A DNA stretch of 64,000 bases from Methanomassiliicoccales archaeon (GTDB lineage Archaea; Thermoplasmatota; Thermoplasmata; Methanomassiliicoccales; JACIVX01). Each line of letters opens with the position of its first letter. Position 1 is the first letter of the stretch. The position numbers were made by a program, and so were the translations under genes. Positions 9,633-19,173 of the stretch are shown here, one piece after another. The notes beneath the pieces are model-generated. The model ran no database searches and was not told where the DNA came from. It was given only the letters and a program-made list of their open reading frames with translations. The stretch covers positions 1,458,293 to 1,522,292 of the forward strand of contig JACIVX010000001.1 of assembly GCA_014361295.1 (NCBI GenBank), given 5' to 3'.

Positions 9633-11345
9633 CTAAATTCCAAGAGCTCTTTCTAGATCGTTGAGAGTGAGTGTGTTAGCTACATTCCCCCTCTCAAGCC
9701 ATCCTCTCTTGGCGGTCGCTACGCCGAAAATCATATAATTAAGTTGATCAAGGCTGTGCGCATCAGTACCGATTGCCATCATGACGCCACTCTCCTTCGC
9801 CCATTTTGCATTCACGTCATTGAGATCAAGTCGCTCAGGCAGGGCATTGATCTCGAGCCATACTCCTTTCCCTCTCGCCTCGTCGATGATCCTTTCCAGA
9901 TCAACTTCATATGGATCGCGTTGCTCTATGACACGCCCCGTCGGATGGGCCAGAATTGTCACATGATCGTTCGCCATCGCACTGATGATTCTTTCCGTCA
10001 TTTCCTTCCTGCTCATCCTAAAACCAGAGTGGACGGCAGCAACGACAATGTCGAGATCCCTCAGGATCGAATCTGGGTAATCAAGTCTTCCGTCGCCCAA
10101 AATTTCCACTTCTGCCCCAGTAAGGACGCGGAATCCATCGATTTTCTCATTGATCTTTCTCGCTGTTTCAATACTCTTAACGAGATCCTCCTCACTCAGT
10201 CCGCCGGCCACTTTGAGCGTTTCGGAGTGATCCGTGATCGCAACGTATTCATAGCCACGCCGCTTACATTCTTCAGCGATCTCTTCAATCGATGCGCTCC
10301 CATCACTCAGATTTGTGTGAACGTGAAAATCGCCACGGATGTGATTTATTTCGATGAGATGCGGTAGCTGATGATTCGCAGCCGCCTGGATTTCGCCCCT
10401 GTTTTCCCTCAATTCCGGTGGAATGTAATCGAGTCCGAGAATGCCGTAAACCTCCTCCTCGGTCTTACCGGCGATTTTTTCGCCCGTGTCTTTCATGAAA
10501 ACGCCGTACTCGTTAATTTTGTATCCCTTTTCAATTGCTAGCCTTCTCAGCTCAATATTATGCTCTTTGGACCCAGTGAAATATTGCAGAGCAGCTCCGT
10601 AACTATCGGTGCTGACGACCCTGATATCAACCTGAACGCCATCCTTTAACCTGACGCTACCCCTCGTATCACCCCTTGCAAGAACCTCTTCGACTTCTGG
10701 GTTCGAAACGAAAACATCCATAACCATTGAGGGATTGTCGCTTCCAACAAGGATGTCGATATCACCGATCGTTTCTTTCATCCGTCTGAGGCTTCCCGCA
10801 ACGCTTACTGTCCTTAGTTTCGTGACTGAAGCGATGTATTGTTCGATTTTCTTACCATAATAATACGCATAGCCGAGCAGCATGCGACCGCTGCGCTGCT
10901 CGATGATTCTTATCCCTTTCAGGATATTTTCTTCAGATTTTTCACCAAATCCTTTCAACCTCCGTATCCGATGTTCCTCAGCGGCCTTCTTCAGCTCGTG
11001 GAGATCTGTGATTTTCAATTCTTTATACAATCGCATCGCAGTTTTCGGACCTATCTCTGGTATTTCCATTAATTGAAGCAATCCTGCTGGGAGTTCCTCT
11101 CTTAGCTGTTTGAGATAATTGAGTTCCCCTGTCTCGATGATCTCCCTGATTTTCTTCGCAATTGCCTTCCCGACGCCGGGTATTTCCTCGAGCTTGTTTT
11201 CTTTGTAATAGTCTGTAATGTCCTTTCCAAGCGTTTCAATGCTTCTTGCCGCCCTCCTATAAGCACGAGGTTTGAATTCGACGCCTTTGAGTTCAAGTAA
11301 ATCGGCAATCTCATACAGAATCGCCGCGATCTTTGCGTTGCTCAT
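9633..11345 (-). CDS. polX: Family X DNA polymerase with PHP domain (PolX)
   Basis: Gap-filling repair DNA polymerase with a built-in PHP exonuclease, 570 residues, the usual PolX length. The N-terminal 8-kDa and fingers regions carry helix-hairpin-helix motifs (IPGVGKAIAKKIREI, MEIPEIGPKTAMRLY, LKGFGEKSEENIL). The palm has GSLRRMKETIGDIDILVGS with two metal Asp and VQVDIRVVS with the third. The C-terminal PHP domain (from ~residue 335) shows FHVHTNLSDG, VAITDHSE, ILAHPTGR and GTDAHS. It starts 47 bases after purH on the same strand, with GAGGTAGG just before the ATG, and may be read from the purH promoter. Confidence 0.94.
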   Translation of the reverse strand: MSNAKIAAILYEIADLLELKGVEFKPRAYRRAARSIETLGKDITDYYKENKLEEIPGVGKAIAKKIREIIETGELNYLKQLREELPAGLLQLMEIPEIGPKTAMRLYKELKITDLHELKKAAEEHRIRRLKGFGEKSEENILKGIRIIEQRSGRMLLGYAYYYGKKIEQYIASVTKLRTVSVAGSLRRMKETIGDIDILVGSDNPSMVMDVFVSNPEVEEVLARGDTRGSVRLKDGVQVDIRVVSTDSYGAALQYFTGSKEHNIELRRLAIEKGYKINEYGVFMKDTGEKIAGKTEEEVYGILGLDYIPPELRENRGEIQAAANHQLPHLIEINHIRGDFHVHTNLSDGSASIEEIAEECKRRGYEYVAITDHSETLKVAGGLSEEDLVKSIETARKINEKIDGFRVLTGAEVEILGDGRLDYPDSILRDLDIVVAAVHSGFRMSRKEMTERIISAMANDHVTILAHPTGRVIEQRDPYEVDLERIIDEARGKGVWLEINALPERLDLNDVNAKWAKESGVMMAIGTDAHSLDQLNYMIFGVATAKRGWLERGNVANTLTLNDLERALGI

Positions 11346-11392
11346 CCTACCTCTGATGAAAGAGTAGTGCGCACGAGGAAATTAATTTGTCT

Positions 11393-12943
11393 CTAATGCC
11401 GGAAAACTCTGATTCCTGTGAAGACCATTGCCATTCCGTGTTCATCTGCTGCCTTAATGACTTCGTCATCTCTGACAGATCCGCCAGGCTGGATGATGGC
11501 GGTGACACCGGCTTTCGCCGCCTCATCTACACCATCCCGGAATGGGAAGAAAGCATCAGATGCCATAACGCTCCCCTTTGCTTCTTCCTTTGCCTTGAAG
11601 GCAGCAATCATCGATGAATCAACCCTGCTCATCTGACCAGCGCCAATACCGACAACCCTTTCATCCTTCGCAAGGACAATGGCATTCGACCAAACATGCT
11701 TGACGACTTTCCATGCAAACAGCATTGACTTGATTTCAAATTCTGTGGGCTTTCTCTTCGTCACAACCTTGAGGTCCTCGGGCTTAAGCTTGACGTAGTC
11801 ATAAGTTTGGGCGAGCAATCCGCCTTTAACTTTCTTCATTCTCAATTCTGGTCTCTCATCAGGGGTGATTGGTGCATTCGTTCTTAGGATCCGTATGTTC
11901 TTCTTCTTTTCTAAAATCGAAAGCGCTCCTGGCGTATATGACGGCGCGATCACCGCCTCGACAAAATGTTTACTGATTTCCTCCGCTGTCGCCTCGTCGA
12001 CTTCTCTGTTGATGCCGATGACACAACCGAACGCCGCCACGGGATCTACATTGTACGCGGTCACGAACGCGTCGTGAATGTTATCTGCGCTCGCGATCCC
12101 GCATGGGTTTGTGTGCTTCAAGACCGCTACCGTCGGCCTGTCGAAATCTCTCAAAATGTCTAGCGCCGCTTCGAGATCAAGAATGTTGTTATACGAGAGC
12201 TCTTTTCCATGGAGCTTTTCAGCCCGCGAAATGCAGACACCAGTCGCAAATGGATCGACATAGAAAGCGGCGGATTGATTCGGATTCTCGCCGTAACGAA
12301 GATCGAGGGCTTTCTCAAATCCGAGCACGAGAGTGTCTGGGAATACTTCCTGCCCGAATTCGCGTCCGAAATAATTTGAAATCATCGCATCGTAAACAGC
12401 GGTCGTTCTGAACGCCTCGACCATCAGGGCCCTGAGAGTTTCCTTGCTTATCGCACCATCCGTTTTCCGCATTTCCTCAAGAATATAACCGTACCTTCTC
12501 GGATTCGTGACAACGGCTACGGAATCAAAATTCTTCGCTGCAGCTCTGATCATGCTTGGGCCGCCAATATCGATATTCTCAACGATCTCGTCGATTGTTG
12601 ACCCAGGTTTTAGAACAGTCTCCTTAAATGGATAGAGGTTAACAACAACCATGTCAATCTTCTTGATCCCCTTTTCTTCGAGCTGTTTCATGTGTTCTGG
12701 CTCATCCCTTCGTGCGAGAATACCCGCGTGGATGAAAGGATGAAGTGTTTTGACTCTCCCGTCAAGCATTTCGGGGAACCCCGTCACTTCAGAGATTTCG
12801 ATCACATTGATACCGTTCTCTTTCAAAAGACGAGCGGTGCCGCCAGTCGAAATGATTTCGACGTCGAATTCCTTGAGTCCTCTCGCAAATTCCACGATTC
12901 CACTTTTATTTGAAACGCTGATCAGTGCTCTCTCAACTCTCAT
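11393..12943 (-). CDS. purH: Bifunctional AICAR transformylase / IMP cyclohydrolase
   Basis: Last two steps of purine synthesis; the transformylase uses 10-formyl-tetrahydrofolate. 516 residues. The N-terminal MGS-like cyclohydrolase domain shows [24 protein letters not shown] and [16 protein letters not shown]; the transformylase domain shows [14 protein letters not shown], the catalytic Lys-His in [11 protein letters not shown], and [13 protein letters not shown] near the end. Many archaea use PurP/PurO instead, so a bacterial-type PurH fits the folate genes nearby (fhs, folD). ATG at 12943 is preferred over TTG at 12946; GGAGGAG lies eight bases upstream. Confidence 0.96.
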   Translation of the reverse strand: MRVERALISVSNKSGIVEFARGLKEFDVEIISTGGTARLLKENGINVIEISEVTGFPEMLDGRVKTLHPFIHAGILARRDEPEHMKQLEEKGIKKIDMVVVNLYPFKETVLKPGSTIDEIVENIDIGGPSMIRAAAKNFDSVAVVTNPRRYGYILEEMRKTDGAISKETLRALMVEAFRTTAVYDAMISNYFGREFGQEVFPDTLVLGFEKALDLRYGENPNQSAAFYVDPFATGVCISRAEKLHGKELSYNNILDLEAALDILRDFDRPTVAVLKHTNPCGIASADNIHDAFVTAYNVDPVAAFGCVIGINREVDEATAEEISKHFVEAVIAPSYTPGALSILEKKKNIRILRTNAPITPDERPELRMKKVKGGLLAQTYDYVKLKPEDLKVVTKRKPTEFEIKSMLFAWKVVKHVWSNAIVLAKDERVVGIGAGQMSRVDSSMIAAFKAKEEAKGSVMASDAFFPFRDGVDEAAKAGVTAIIQPGGSVRDDEVIKAADEHGMAMVFTGIRVFRH

Positions 12944-13130
12944 CAAATGATCTCCTCCGGCATAGTTTCAGGCATTTCGTTCTCATCAAATGCCGGGAGT
13001 ATATGACATACGTGATGATAAATACAATCGTAAGCCCTGCCGAATGATATCGAGATTTTTTATTATCAACAAACAAGAAGGTAATACTTCGGAATTTACT
13101 ATTCAATGATTTTTCGAATTTTCAAAAGAA

Positions 13131-13137
13131 TTTAAAT
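13131..13137 (+). promoter_or_regulatory. TATA box of acsE
   Basis: TTTAAAT preceded by an A-rich BRE-like AAAAGAA, 33-39 bp before the acsE ATG. The expected transcription start is near 13158, leaving a leader of about a dozen bases. It lies in the intergenic region shared with the divergent purH gene. Confidence 0.5.
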
Positions 13138-13169
13138 CGTAAGCAGCAGTTTTCTCATCGGGCAGTACT

Positions 13170-13946
13170 ATGATCATCATCGGTGAGAAGATTAACGGAC
13201 TTTTTGCATCTGTGGCAAAGGCGATTGATCGTCGCGATGCGAGCTACATTCAAGATCTCGCGTTATCGCAGGTCAAGCATGGTGCACACATTCTTGACAT
13301 CAATACGGGACCTGGAAGGGAAGACGCACCAGCCATCATGGAATGGCTCGTGAAAACCGTTCAAGAGGTTGTCGATGTGCCGCTCAGTATCGACACGCCT
13401 GGCCCGAAGACGATGGAAGCAGGTCTAAAGGTTTGCAAGAACAAGCCGATTATGAACTCGACTACGGCGGAGCGCAAGCGTATGGAGAAATTCTTCCCTC
13501 TGTGTAAGGAATACGATGCGGAGATCATCTGTCTCACACTCGATGAGCGAGGAATTCCCAACGATGCGCAATCGCGCGCTGAGATGGCGATGCTCATGAT
13601 GACCACCGCGATGGAATATGATATCATGCCTGAGAAAATATACCTCGATCCGCTCATTTTGCCAGTCGGCGCAGCACAGGATCAGTGTAAGAAGGTCATC
13701 GAAGCAATTCGAATTTTCCAGACATTAAATGAGCCTCCACCGCGGACTGTTGTTGGTCTGAGTAATGTTTCAAACCTGACAAAGGAGCGTAGCCTCCTGA
13801 ACAGAACCTACCTCGCCATGCTTATGGGCGCCGGTTTGACTGCGGCGATATGCGATCCTTTGGACGAGGAACTCATGAAGATCGTTAAAGCAGGGGAAAT
13901 TCTATTGAATCAGCGGCTGTATTGTGACGACTTCCTCAGGGCTTGA
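13170..13946 (+). CDS. acsE: Methyl-THF:corrinoid/iron-sulfur protein methyltransferase (AcsE)
   Basis: Transfers the methyl group of methyltetrahydrofolate to the corrinoid iron-sulfur protein in the Wood-Ljungdahl pathway. 258 residues, the size of acetogen MeTr. The pterin-binding TIM barrel is clear from the N-terminus (MIIIGEKINGLFASVAKAI) through MNSTTAERKRMEKFFPL, YLDPLILPVGAAQDQ, VVGLSNVSNLTKERSLLNRT and the end AEILLNQRLYCDDF. These blocks follow the acetogen AcsE sequence closely rather than archaeal MtrH. It converges on metF, the last gene of the methylene-THF reductase operon. Confidence 0.9.
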   Translation: MIIIGEKINGLFASVAKAIDRRDASYIQDLALSQVKHGAHILDINTGPGREDAPAIMEWLVKTVQEVVDVPLSIDTPGPKTMEAGLKVCKNKPIMNSTTAERKRMEKFFPLCKEYDAEIICLTLDERGIPNDAQSRAEMAMLMMTTAMEYDIMPEKIYLDPLILPVGAAQDQCKKVIEAIRIFQTLNEPPPRTVVGLSNVSNLTKERSLLNRTYLAMLMGAGLTAAICDPLDEELMKIVKAGEILLNQRLYCDDFLRA

Positions 13947-14131
13947 GTAATTGCATCAATCAAACGGTCAGGGGGTTCACCCCGTAAAGAAATTTGCAGA
14001 TAGTGGGAACCAGCGGCTGTTATCACTCAACAAAAGACTCTAGAAGTTGGTAGCGCCTGAGTGGCTGCTTGTTCCCGAATTATGTCTGGAATTAAGAAGT
14101 AGAAGTTTGCTCCGCTGAAGGGTATTAAATT

Positions 14132-14155
14132 TTCTCTGACTTCTAACTCAGAGAA
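14132..14155. terminator. 8-bp inverted repeat between convergent acsE and metF
   Basis: TTCTCTGA and TCAGAGAA form a perfect 8-bp inverted repeat with an 8-base loop, 17 bases past the metF stop and about 190 past acsE. A second short hairpin (GGGG-TTCA-CCCC) sits at 13972-13983. The position between two converging genes suggests a transcript end or stabilising hairpin; there is no strong U-run on either side, so the role is inferred. Confidence 0.35.
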
Positions 14156-14171
14156 GATTCTAATTTTTCGA

Positions 14172-15089
14172 TTAGACCGAAGGTCGTGGATATAGCCCAG
14201 CCTGCTTGACGATTTCAGGTACGATCTCTTCCCAAGCGATTGCCATAATATGGACGCCGTGAACCCCCTTAACCGTTTTCAGATACTCGATTTGTTCGAT
14301 GCAAATCTTGACACCTTCGGCTTTGGGGTCCTTCGCCTTTCTCATTCGATCGATGATGCTATCGGGAACGATCATCCCTGAGACCTTATTTTTCATATAT
14401 CTTGCCGCACCTACCGATTTGAGGGGGATGACGCCCGCGAGAATATGCACTTTCTTGTCCAGTCCCCTTTCCCTGACTCCTTCCATCCATTTCTCGAACC
14501 GCTCCATGTCGTAGATAGCCTGCGTTTGGATGAAATCAGCACCAGCATTGACTTTCTTGGCGAGCCTTGTAACTCTGAATTCGAATGGATCGGCAAACGG
14601 GTTTTCGGCAGCGCCGAGAAAGACTTTCGGAGCTTCTTCGAGCTCCTCTCCTCCGCAGATTTTCTTTTCGTCCCGCATCTTCTTGAAAATCAAGAGTTCT
14701 TGGATTGAATCAATGTCATACACGTTTTTCGCCCCTTTCTCGTTGCCAAAGGTCTGATGATCGCCCGTCAAGCACAATACATTCTTGATTCCAAGCGCAG
14801 AAGCGCCGAGGAGATCAGACTGCAACGCGATTCTATTTCTGTCACGGCAGGTCATCTGCATGACTGGTTCGACCCCTTCCTGAAGGCATATCACGGCTGA
14901 TGCAAGGCTCGAAAGACGCACGATCGCCGTCTGATTATCTGTCAGATTGAATGCATCCGCATAGCCCTTGAGCATGCGAGCGTGATGTCTCACACTCTCG
15001 GGATTTGCAGATTTCGGAGGACCGATTTCCACCGTCACCGCGAAGTGTCCAGCCTCAAGAACCTTCTCGAGATTGCTTCCTGCCTTCAT
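14172..15089 (-). CDS. metF: Methylenetetrahydrofolate reductase catalytic subunit (MetF)
   Basis: Reduces 5,10-methylene-THF to methyl-THF with a flavin. 305 residues of the MetF TIM barrel: FAVTVEIGPPKSANPESV at the start, NLTDNQTAIVRLSSLA, MQMTCRDRNRIALQSDLLG, NVLCLTGDHQTFG, GADFIQTQAIYDMERFEKW and HILAGVIPLKSVGAARYM. It is the last gene of the hdrA-like, hdrA, mvhD, metV, metF operon and overlaps metV by 4 bases. The pairing with MetV and Hdr/Mvh partners points to the acetogen-type reductase that does not use NADPH directly. Confidence 0.93.
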   Translation of the reverse strand: MKAGSNLEKVLEAGHFAVTVEIGPPKSANPESVRHHARMLKGYADAFNLTDNQTAIVRLSSLASAVICLQEGVEPVMQMTCRDRNRIALQSDLLGASALGIKNVLCLTGDHQTFGNEKGAKNVYDIDSIQELLIFKKMRDEKKICGGEELEEAPKVFLGAAENPFADPFEFRVTRLAKKVNAGADFIQTQAIYDMERFEKWMEGVRERGLDKKVHILAGVIPLKSVGAARYMKNKVSGMIVPDSIIDRMRKAKDPKAEGVKICIEQIEYLKTVKGVHGVHIMAIAWEEIVPEIVKQAGLYPRPSV

Positions 15090-15793
15090 TCCAGGCCCCC
15101 CTTTGCCGCCTTCTCTTCAGCTGTCAGAATCGCCTCCTGTTTAACGATTCTTCGCGGCCCACCACTGTGACTCGTAATCCAGTTCTTCGGCGGAATGATC
15201 TGCTCCATCAGTTCCAGCTTTCCGAGTCTTTTCAAACTGTGATAAATCTGATCCCAGGCACATGGTGTCGTCTCTGGATTGACCTCGCACCGGCCATTTT
15301 GTGATCCACCGCACGGCCCGTTGAGGAGACTCTTTGAACATCTCGCAATAGGACAGATGCCACCAGTTAAATGAAGCACACAGTCTCCGCATCCTGCACA
15401 TTTTTCGCGCCATATCCCTTGTTCCTCGGGAGCACCCATGTTCGAAGTGTTAAGACCCGGAACCACCCTGATATCTGGGTAAATCTCCTGCATCACTTGA
15501 GCGCCAACCCCGCATGCCATCGATAAGATGGCATCCTTCCCCTCAACGATTTTCTTGATCTCCTTGACCCATTCCTTTTCACATTGCCGCTCTACGGTAA
15601 TTTCATCAACTTCCCAAAGATGATCGTGCATGTCAGAATAGAGTCTCAGCGATTCCGCAATGATGCCAACTTCTTTCTCTCCACCGGCAAGGCAGATCGC
15701 GACGCAGGATCTACAGCCAGCGACGAGTATTTTCCTATGGCCTTCTAAATTCTTGATGATCTCTTTCAGGGGTTTCTGTTCAGCGATAATCAT
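15086..15793 (-). CDS. metV: MetV, iron-sulfur/zinc partner of MetF
   Basis: 235 residues, the MetV family (methylene-THF reductase C-terminal-type protein) that partners MetF in acetogens. Cysteine clusters are ACRSCVAICLAGG near residue 25, MACGVGAQVM near 93, CAGCGDCVLHLTGGICPIARCSKSL near 135-155 and LLNGPCGGSQNGRCEVNPE near 165, followed by CAWDQIYHSLKRLGKL. The closing pattern NGPCGGSxxGxCEVxxxxxCxW is characteristic of the family. It overlaps both neighbours by 4 bases, implying tight coupling and complex formation with MetF and MvhD. Confidence 0.88.
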   Translation of the reverse strand: MIIAEQKPLKEIIKNLEGHRKILVAGCRSCVAICLAGGEKEVGIIAESLRLYSDMHDHLWEVDEITVERQCEKEWVKEIKKIVEGKDAILSMACGVGAQVMQEIYPDIRVVPGLNTSNMGAPEEQGIWREKCAGCGDCVLHLTGGICPIARCSKSLLNGPCGGSQNGRCEVNPETTPCAWDQIYHSLKRLGKLELMEQIIPPKNWITSHSGGPRRIVKQEAILTAEEKAAKGGLE

Positions 15794-16206
15794 GCGGTCA
15801 CCTTCTTCAACGGACTTGGGCCGATTTTTTCAACCCTCGAGACCATCTCATCAACAATCTCTTTGAATTTCCATGCCATGTTTGAAGCAACATTGAACAT
15901 TTCGACTCTTTCTCCCCCGATTCCGATTTCCGATAGAATTCTTTTTGTGTATTCGACTCTCTTCTTTGCCTCTATATTTCCATATTCATAATTGCAGTTC
16001 CCCTCAAGGCATCCAGCGACGAAAACTGCGTCCGCACCTTCTCTGAAAGCTCTGAGAATGTGCAGCACATCGACCCTCCCAGAGCACGGTAATCTGATGA
16101 TCATCACATCAGGTGAGTATTCCATATGATTCAATCCAGCGAGATCGGCTGATGCGTATCCACAGTAATTGCAACAGAATCCGACGATCCTCATTCGCAC
16201 GCTCAT
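15790..16206 (-). CDS. mvhD: MvhD-type iron-sulfur electron-transfer subunit
   Basis: 138 residues of the MvhD/FrhD-like family, which carries a [2Fe-2S] cluster and passes electrons to the flavin of HdrA. The N-terminus has FCCNYCGYASADLAG, and VLHILRAFREGADAVFVAGCLEGNCNYEYGN supplies the remaining cysteines in the usual spacing. It begins one base after the hdrA stop codon and overlaps metV by 4 bases. No MvhA/MvhG hydrogenase subunits are present, so the electron partner is not a hydrogenase encoded here. Confidence 0.92.
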   Translation of the reverse strand: MSVRMRIVGFCCNYCGYASADLAGLNHMEYSPDVMIIRLPCSGRVDVLHILRAFREGADAVFVAGCLEGNCNYEYGNIEAKKRVEYTKRILSEIGIGGERVEMFNVASNMAWKFKEIVDEMVSRVEKIGPSPLKKVTA

Positions 16207-16207
16207 T

Positions 16208-17944
16208 TCAGAACCCCCTGATGACGGATCTGACTTGTGCGGTCAGTTGAGCATCAGAATAGAAATACATCTCGATCGCCCTGCTTGGGCAAATGCCAAC
16301 ACAAATCCCACAACCTCGGCATTTTTCCAGTTCAATTTCGGCTTTGCCAGCTTCCCCGATGAACGGGGCTTCATATGGGCAACTTCTCACGCAGGTCAGG
16401 CAGGCGGAACATTTTTCAGGGTTAACTTCGGCGACTGCCCCGCCAATTTCAATATAATTGGATTTGACAAGCGCTGCGGCACGCGACGCAGCGGTATGGG
16501 CGTCAAGCAAAAATTCTAAGGCAGGGGCGTACTCGGTAGCGCTACCGCAGAGAAAAATACCTTCCCGGATGGTTGCAGCTGGTTTCAGCTTGACCTGTGT
16601 TTTCCTGAAAAAACCATCTCCTGTCAGTGGAATTCTCAGAACGCGAGCAATCGCTGTAGTTCCAACTGGTATTTTGGGAACGTCGCCGACCACAATATCA
16701 GCCGGAATTCTTAGCGTCAAACCAGAACTGGCATCATCAACGAGAACATCGAGTCCTTCATTCTTCTCGACTCGCACTTCCGTTTCAGTCCGGATCACTC
16801 TGATATTTTGTTCCTGAGCCCTCTTGAAGGTGAGTTCATGCAATCCATAGGTGCGCACATCTCTGCAGATGATGGTGATTTCTGATTTCGGATTGAGCTG
16901 CCTAATGCGGATTGCCATTTCGAAGACGTCTGTATCTCTGTTGATCCTACAAAAGCTAGAGTTCTCGTTCCGTGTTAAGAGGATCACAATTCTGCGCTGA
17001 TTATCAGTCTTTGCCGTCTCGCTCTTTTCTAGAAGTGACAGCGGAATCATTCCCTTTTCTTTGAAAATCGCATCCGAATTCTCCTCTGGGATGGAGTCCA
17101 CAGCCAGAACGACAGCGCCGCATTCGATGTCAATTTCCTCGGTTCCGATCGAAACGAGTGCACGGAATCGACCAGCATGCCCAGAAAAATCGACGATCTC
17201 CACATTCGTGAAAATCTTCACGAAAGGATTCGATTTGAGTCGTTGCAATCGTGCTTGCATGCTCTCGATGAGATCTCCGTCACAGATCATCCCAGATTTC
17301 TCGAGATTAAATGCAGTTTCCGGGTTGACAATTGTCACCTCTATGCCTTCTTCTACGATCTTTGTGGCTGCTTCAATGGCAGTGATGCCATTTCCAATGA
17401 CGAGGACTCTTTGATTGGCAACTGGTATTCTGTCGTATGGTGATGGGATAAGAAGTCTGCATTTTGCAATCGCTGCGGTCACAAGCGCCTTCGCTTTCGG
17501 CAACGCATCTTCCTTTCGATGAACGAAGGCACACTGCTCCCTGATGTTGGCGATCTCAAACATAAATGGATTGATGCCAACTTCAATTGCAAGATCCCGG
17601 AAAATCAACTCGTGTGTTTTCGGAGAACATCCCCCGATGACAAACCTTCCCGCTCCACATTCTTTTAAAATTCTCTTGATTTCTTCTTTCCCCTTCGATG
17701 AGCACGCAAAATCAAGCGCATACGCGACCGTCTTATCATCCTGGCCGGAAATTTCTTTTGCGATTGAATCAACATCGATCTTTTCGCTGATCGCGCCACC
17801 GCACCGACAGAGGAATACTATGATCTTGTCATCCACTTCGATCTGGTCTTTGACCCGAAAATCACGATGAGGTCTCGAAGATCGTGTCGCGGTGACGAGC
17901 GTGACCATCTCGTCTCCTTTGCCAAATGAGACCTTTCCACTCAT
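16208..17944 (-). CDS. hdrA: HdrA-like flavoprotein with N-terminal Hdr domain and C-terminal ferredoxin
   Basis: 578 residues, heterodisulfide-reductase-A type. Order of parts: HdrA N-terminal domain (VFLCRCGGAISEKID, FACSSKGKEEI, GGCSPKTHE; residues ~40-170), a Rossmann flavin domain starting at VLVIGNGITAIEAATKI in which the usual glycine pattern is altered, and two 4Fe-4S motifs at the C-terminus (CSACLTCVRSCPYEAP and CRGCGICVGICPSRAIEM). The ferredoxin insert of canonical HdrA is missing from the middle and is found instead in the upstream gene, so the two proteins look like complementary halves. An ATGA overlap links it to that gene. Confidence 0.88.
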   Translation of the reverse strand: MSGKVSFGKGDEMVTLVTATRSSRPHRDFRVKDQIEVDDKIIVFLCRCGGAISEKIDVDSIAKEISGQDDKTVAYALDFACSSKGKEEIKRILKECGAGRFVIGGCSPKTHELIFRDLAIEVGINPFMFEIANIREQCAFVHRKEDALPKAKALVTAAIAKCRLLIPSPYDRIPVANQRVLVIGNGITAIEAATKIVEEGIEVTIVNPETAFNLEKSGMICDGDLIESMQARLQRLKSNPFVKIFTNVEIVDFSGHAGRFRALVSIGTEEIDIECGAVVLAVDSIPEENSDAIFKEKGMIPLSLLEKSETAKTDNQRRIVILLTRNENSSFCRINRDTDVFEMAIRIRQLNPKSEITIICRDVRTYGLHELTFKRAQEQNIRVIRTETEVRVEKNEGLDVLVDDASSGLTLRIPADIVVGDVPKIPVGTTAIARVLRIPLTGDGFFRKTQVKLKPAATIREGIFLCGSATEYAPALEFLLDAHTAASRAAALVKSNYIEIGGAVAEVNPEKCSACLTCVRSCPYEAPFIGEAGKAEIELEKCRGCGICVGICPSRAIEMYFYSDAQLTAQVRSVIRGF

Positions 17945-19173
17945 TTCGATCCCCCGATGAAGGCTGCAACACGGTTAGCAGCAGCGATACCTTCCATGAA
18001 GCTCTCTTCAATGTCCTTTGGTCCTGTACAGCAGCCAGCAGCGAAAATCCCCTTATGTGCATCTTCGGAAGATATAAATCCCGATGGCGACACTTCGATC
18101 CCAAGGATCGTTGAGAGCTTCTGGGCGTCAGAGGGTGGCATAATTCCGATGGAAAGCATTACGAGGTCGAATTCTTCCTCCTCGATCTTGTTCTCCGCAA
18201 GTGTCACATATCTCACCACCGGTTTTCCATTTTCGGATTCTATTATCTCAGCTGGTCTAGACCTCACAATCTTAACACCTTGATTCTTCCTCGTCCACTC
18301 GAGGAGCTCATTGTCGACCGAATCGTATGGCCTCCAGTCCATGAAGAAGAATGAGATCTCCGTCTCAGGATATTTCAATTTTATAAGTTGAGCAATTTTG
18401 AGTGAATACTTGCAGCAGACTTTGGAGCAATAAGCGACCCCCATTCTCTCATCGCGCGAACCAACGCACTGGATAATTCCGATTTTCTTGCAAATAACGC
18501 CAGTGGAGGGTGCGATCAGTTTGCCAGAATCACTCAGCATTTTCTCTATTTCGAGTGAAGTGAGCACATCCTTTATCTGGCCGTATCTGAGTCTCCGGTC
18601 TTTAGATGCTTCGAATGGTTCGAAGCCGTTTGCAACGATGATCGCAGCGACGTTGAGGTATTTTCTTGACGCTTTCGCCTTGAAATCGATTGCGCCAGTT
18701 GGACAAATTTCCGAGCACTTTTCACACGATTCTCCTTTCATTCTTATACATTTTTCTTCATCGATCCAGTATGTCATTGGAACGCTTCTGTTGAATCGGG
18801 GTTTGATCGCGCTGCCTTCAACTGGACATACGCTCCCACATTTCCCACATGCAGTGCATGCATCTTCTCTGACAAGTTGCGGTTTTCTGATTACGGTAAC
18901 CCTGTATGAGCCGGGTTTCCCGCTTACCTTTATAACCTCTGAATTGGTGAAAACGCGAATGTATTTTGACTGAGCAACTTCGTACAACCGATCAAGAGAA
19001 AGGCAGACGTCACATTTAACGCACTGGATCTCGCCCTTACAGCAGAGTTCCGAGACCCTTCCACCAATACTCGAATCCTTTTCGACGATCGTGACAAAAA
19101 TACCACGTTGCGCGAGACTGATTGCAGATGCGATGCCCGCCGTTCCCCCGCCTATTACAAGCGCTTGAACCAA
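17941..19173 (-). CDS. Short HdrA-like flavoprotein with central ferredoxin insert
   Basis: 410 residues. The FAD motif is at the very start (ALVIGGGTAGIASAISLAQRG), followed by the HdrA Cys block ELCCKGEIQCVKCDVCLSLD, the inserted ferredoxin CTACGKCGSVCPVEG plus a second Cys group CEKCSEICPTGAIDF, then IIQCVGSRDERMG and AYCSKVCCKYSLKIAQLIK. It lacks the N-terminal Hdr domain and the C-terminal ferredoxins of full HdrA, which the next gene has. Role: flavin-based electron transfer, possibly bifurcation, feeding MvhD and MetFV; this is inference from context. First gene of the operon. Confidence 0.88.
   Translation of the reverse strand: MVQALVIGGGTAGIASAISLAQRGIFVTIVEKDSSIGGRVSELCCKGEIQCVKCDVCLSLDRLYEVAQSKYIRVFTNSEVIKVSGKPGSYRVTVIRKPQLVREDACTACGKCGSVCPVEGSAIKPRFNRSVPMTYWIDEEKCIRMKGESCEKCSEICPTGAIDFKAKASRKYLNVAAIIVANGFEPFEASKDRRLRYGQIKDVLTSLEIEKMLSDSGKLIAPSTGVICKKIGIIQCVGSRDERMGVAYCSKVCCKYSLKIAQLIKLKYPETEISFFFMDWRPYDSVDNELLEWTRKNQGVKIVRSRPAEIIESENGKPVVRYVTLAENKIEEEEFDLVMLSIGIMPPSDAQKLSTILGIEVSPSGFISSEDAHKGIFAAGCCTGPKDIEESFMEGIAAANRVAAFIGGSK

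Noticed and set aside
13912-14020. Repeated CAGCGGCTGT at the end of acsE and about 100 bp downstream
   Set aside because: Only ten bases are shared and no longer duplication or decayed copy of acsE is visible.
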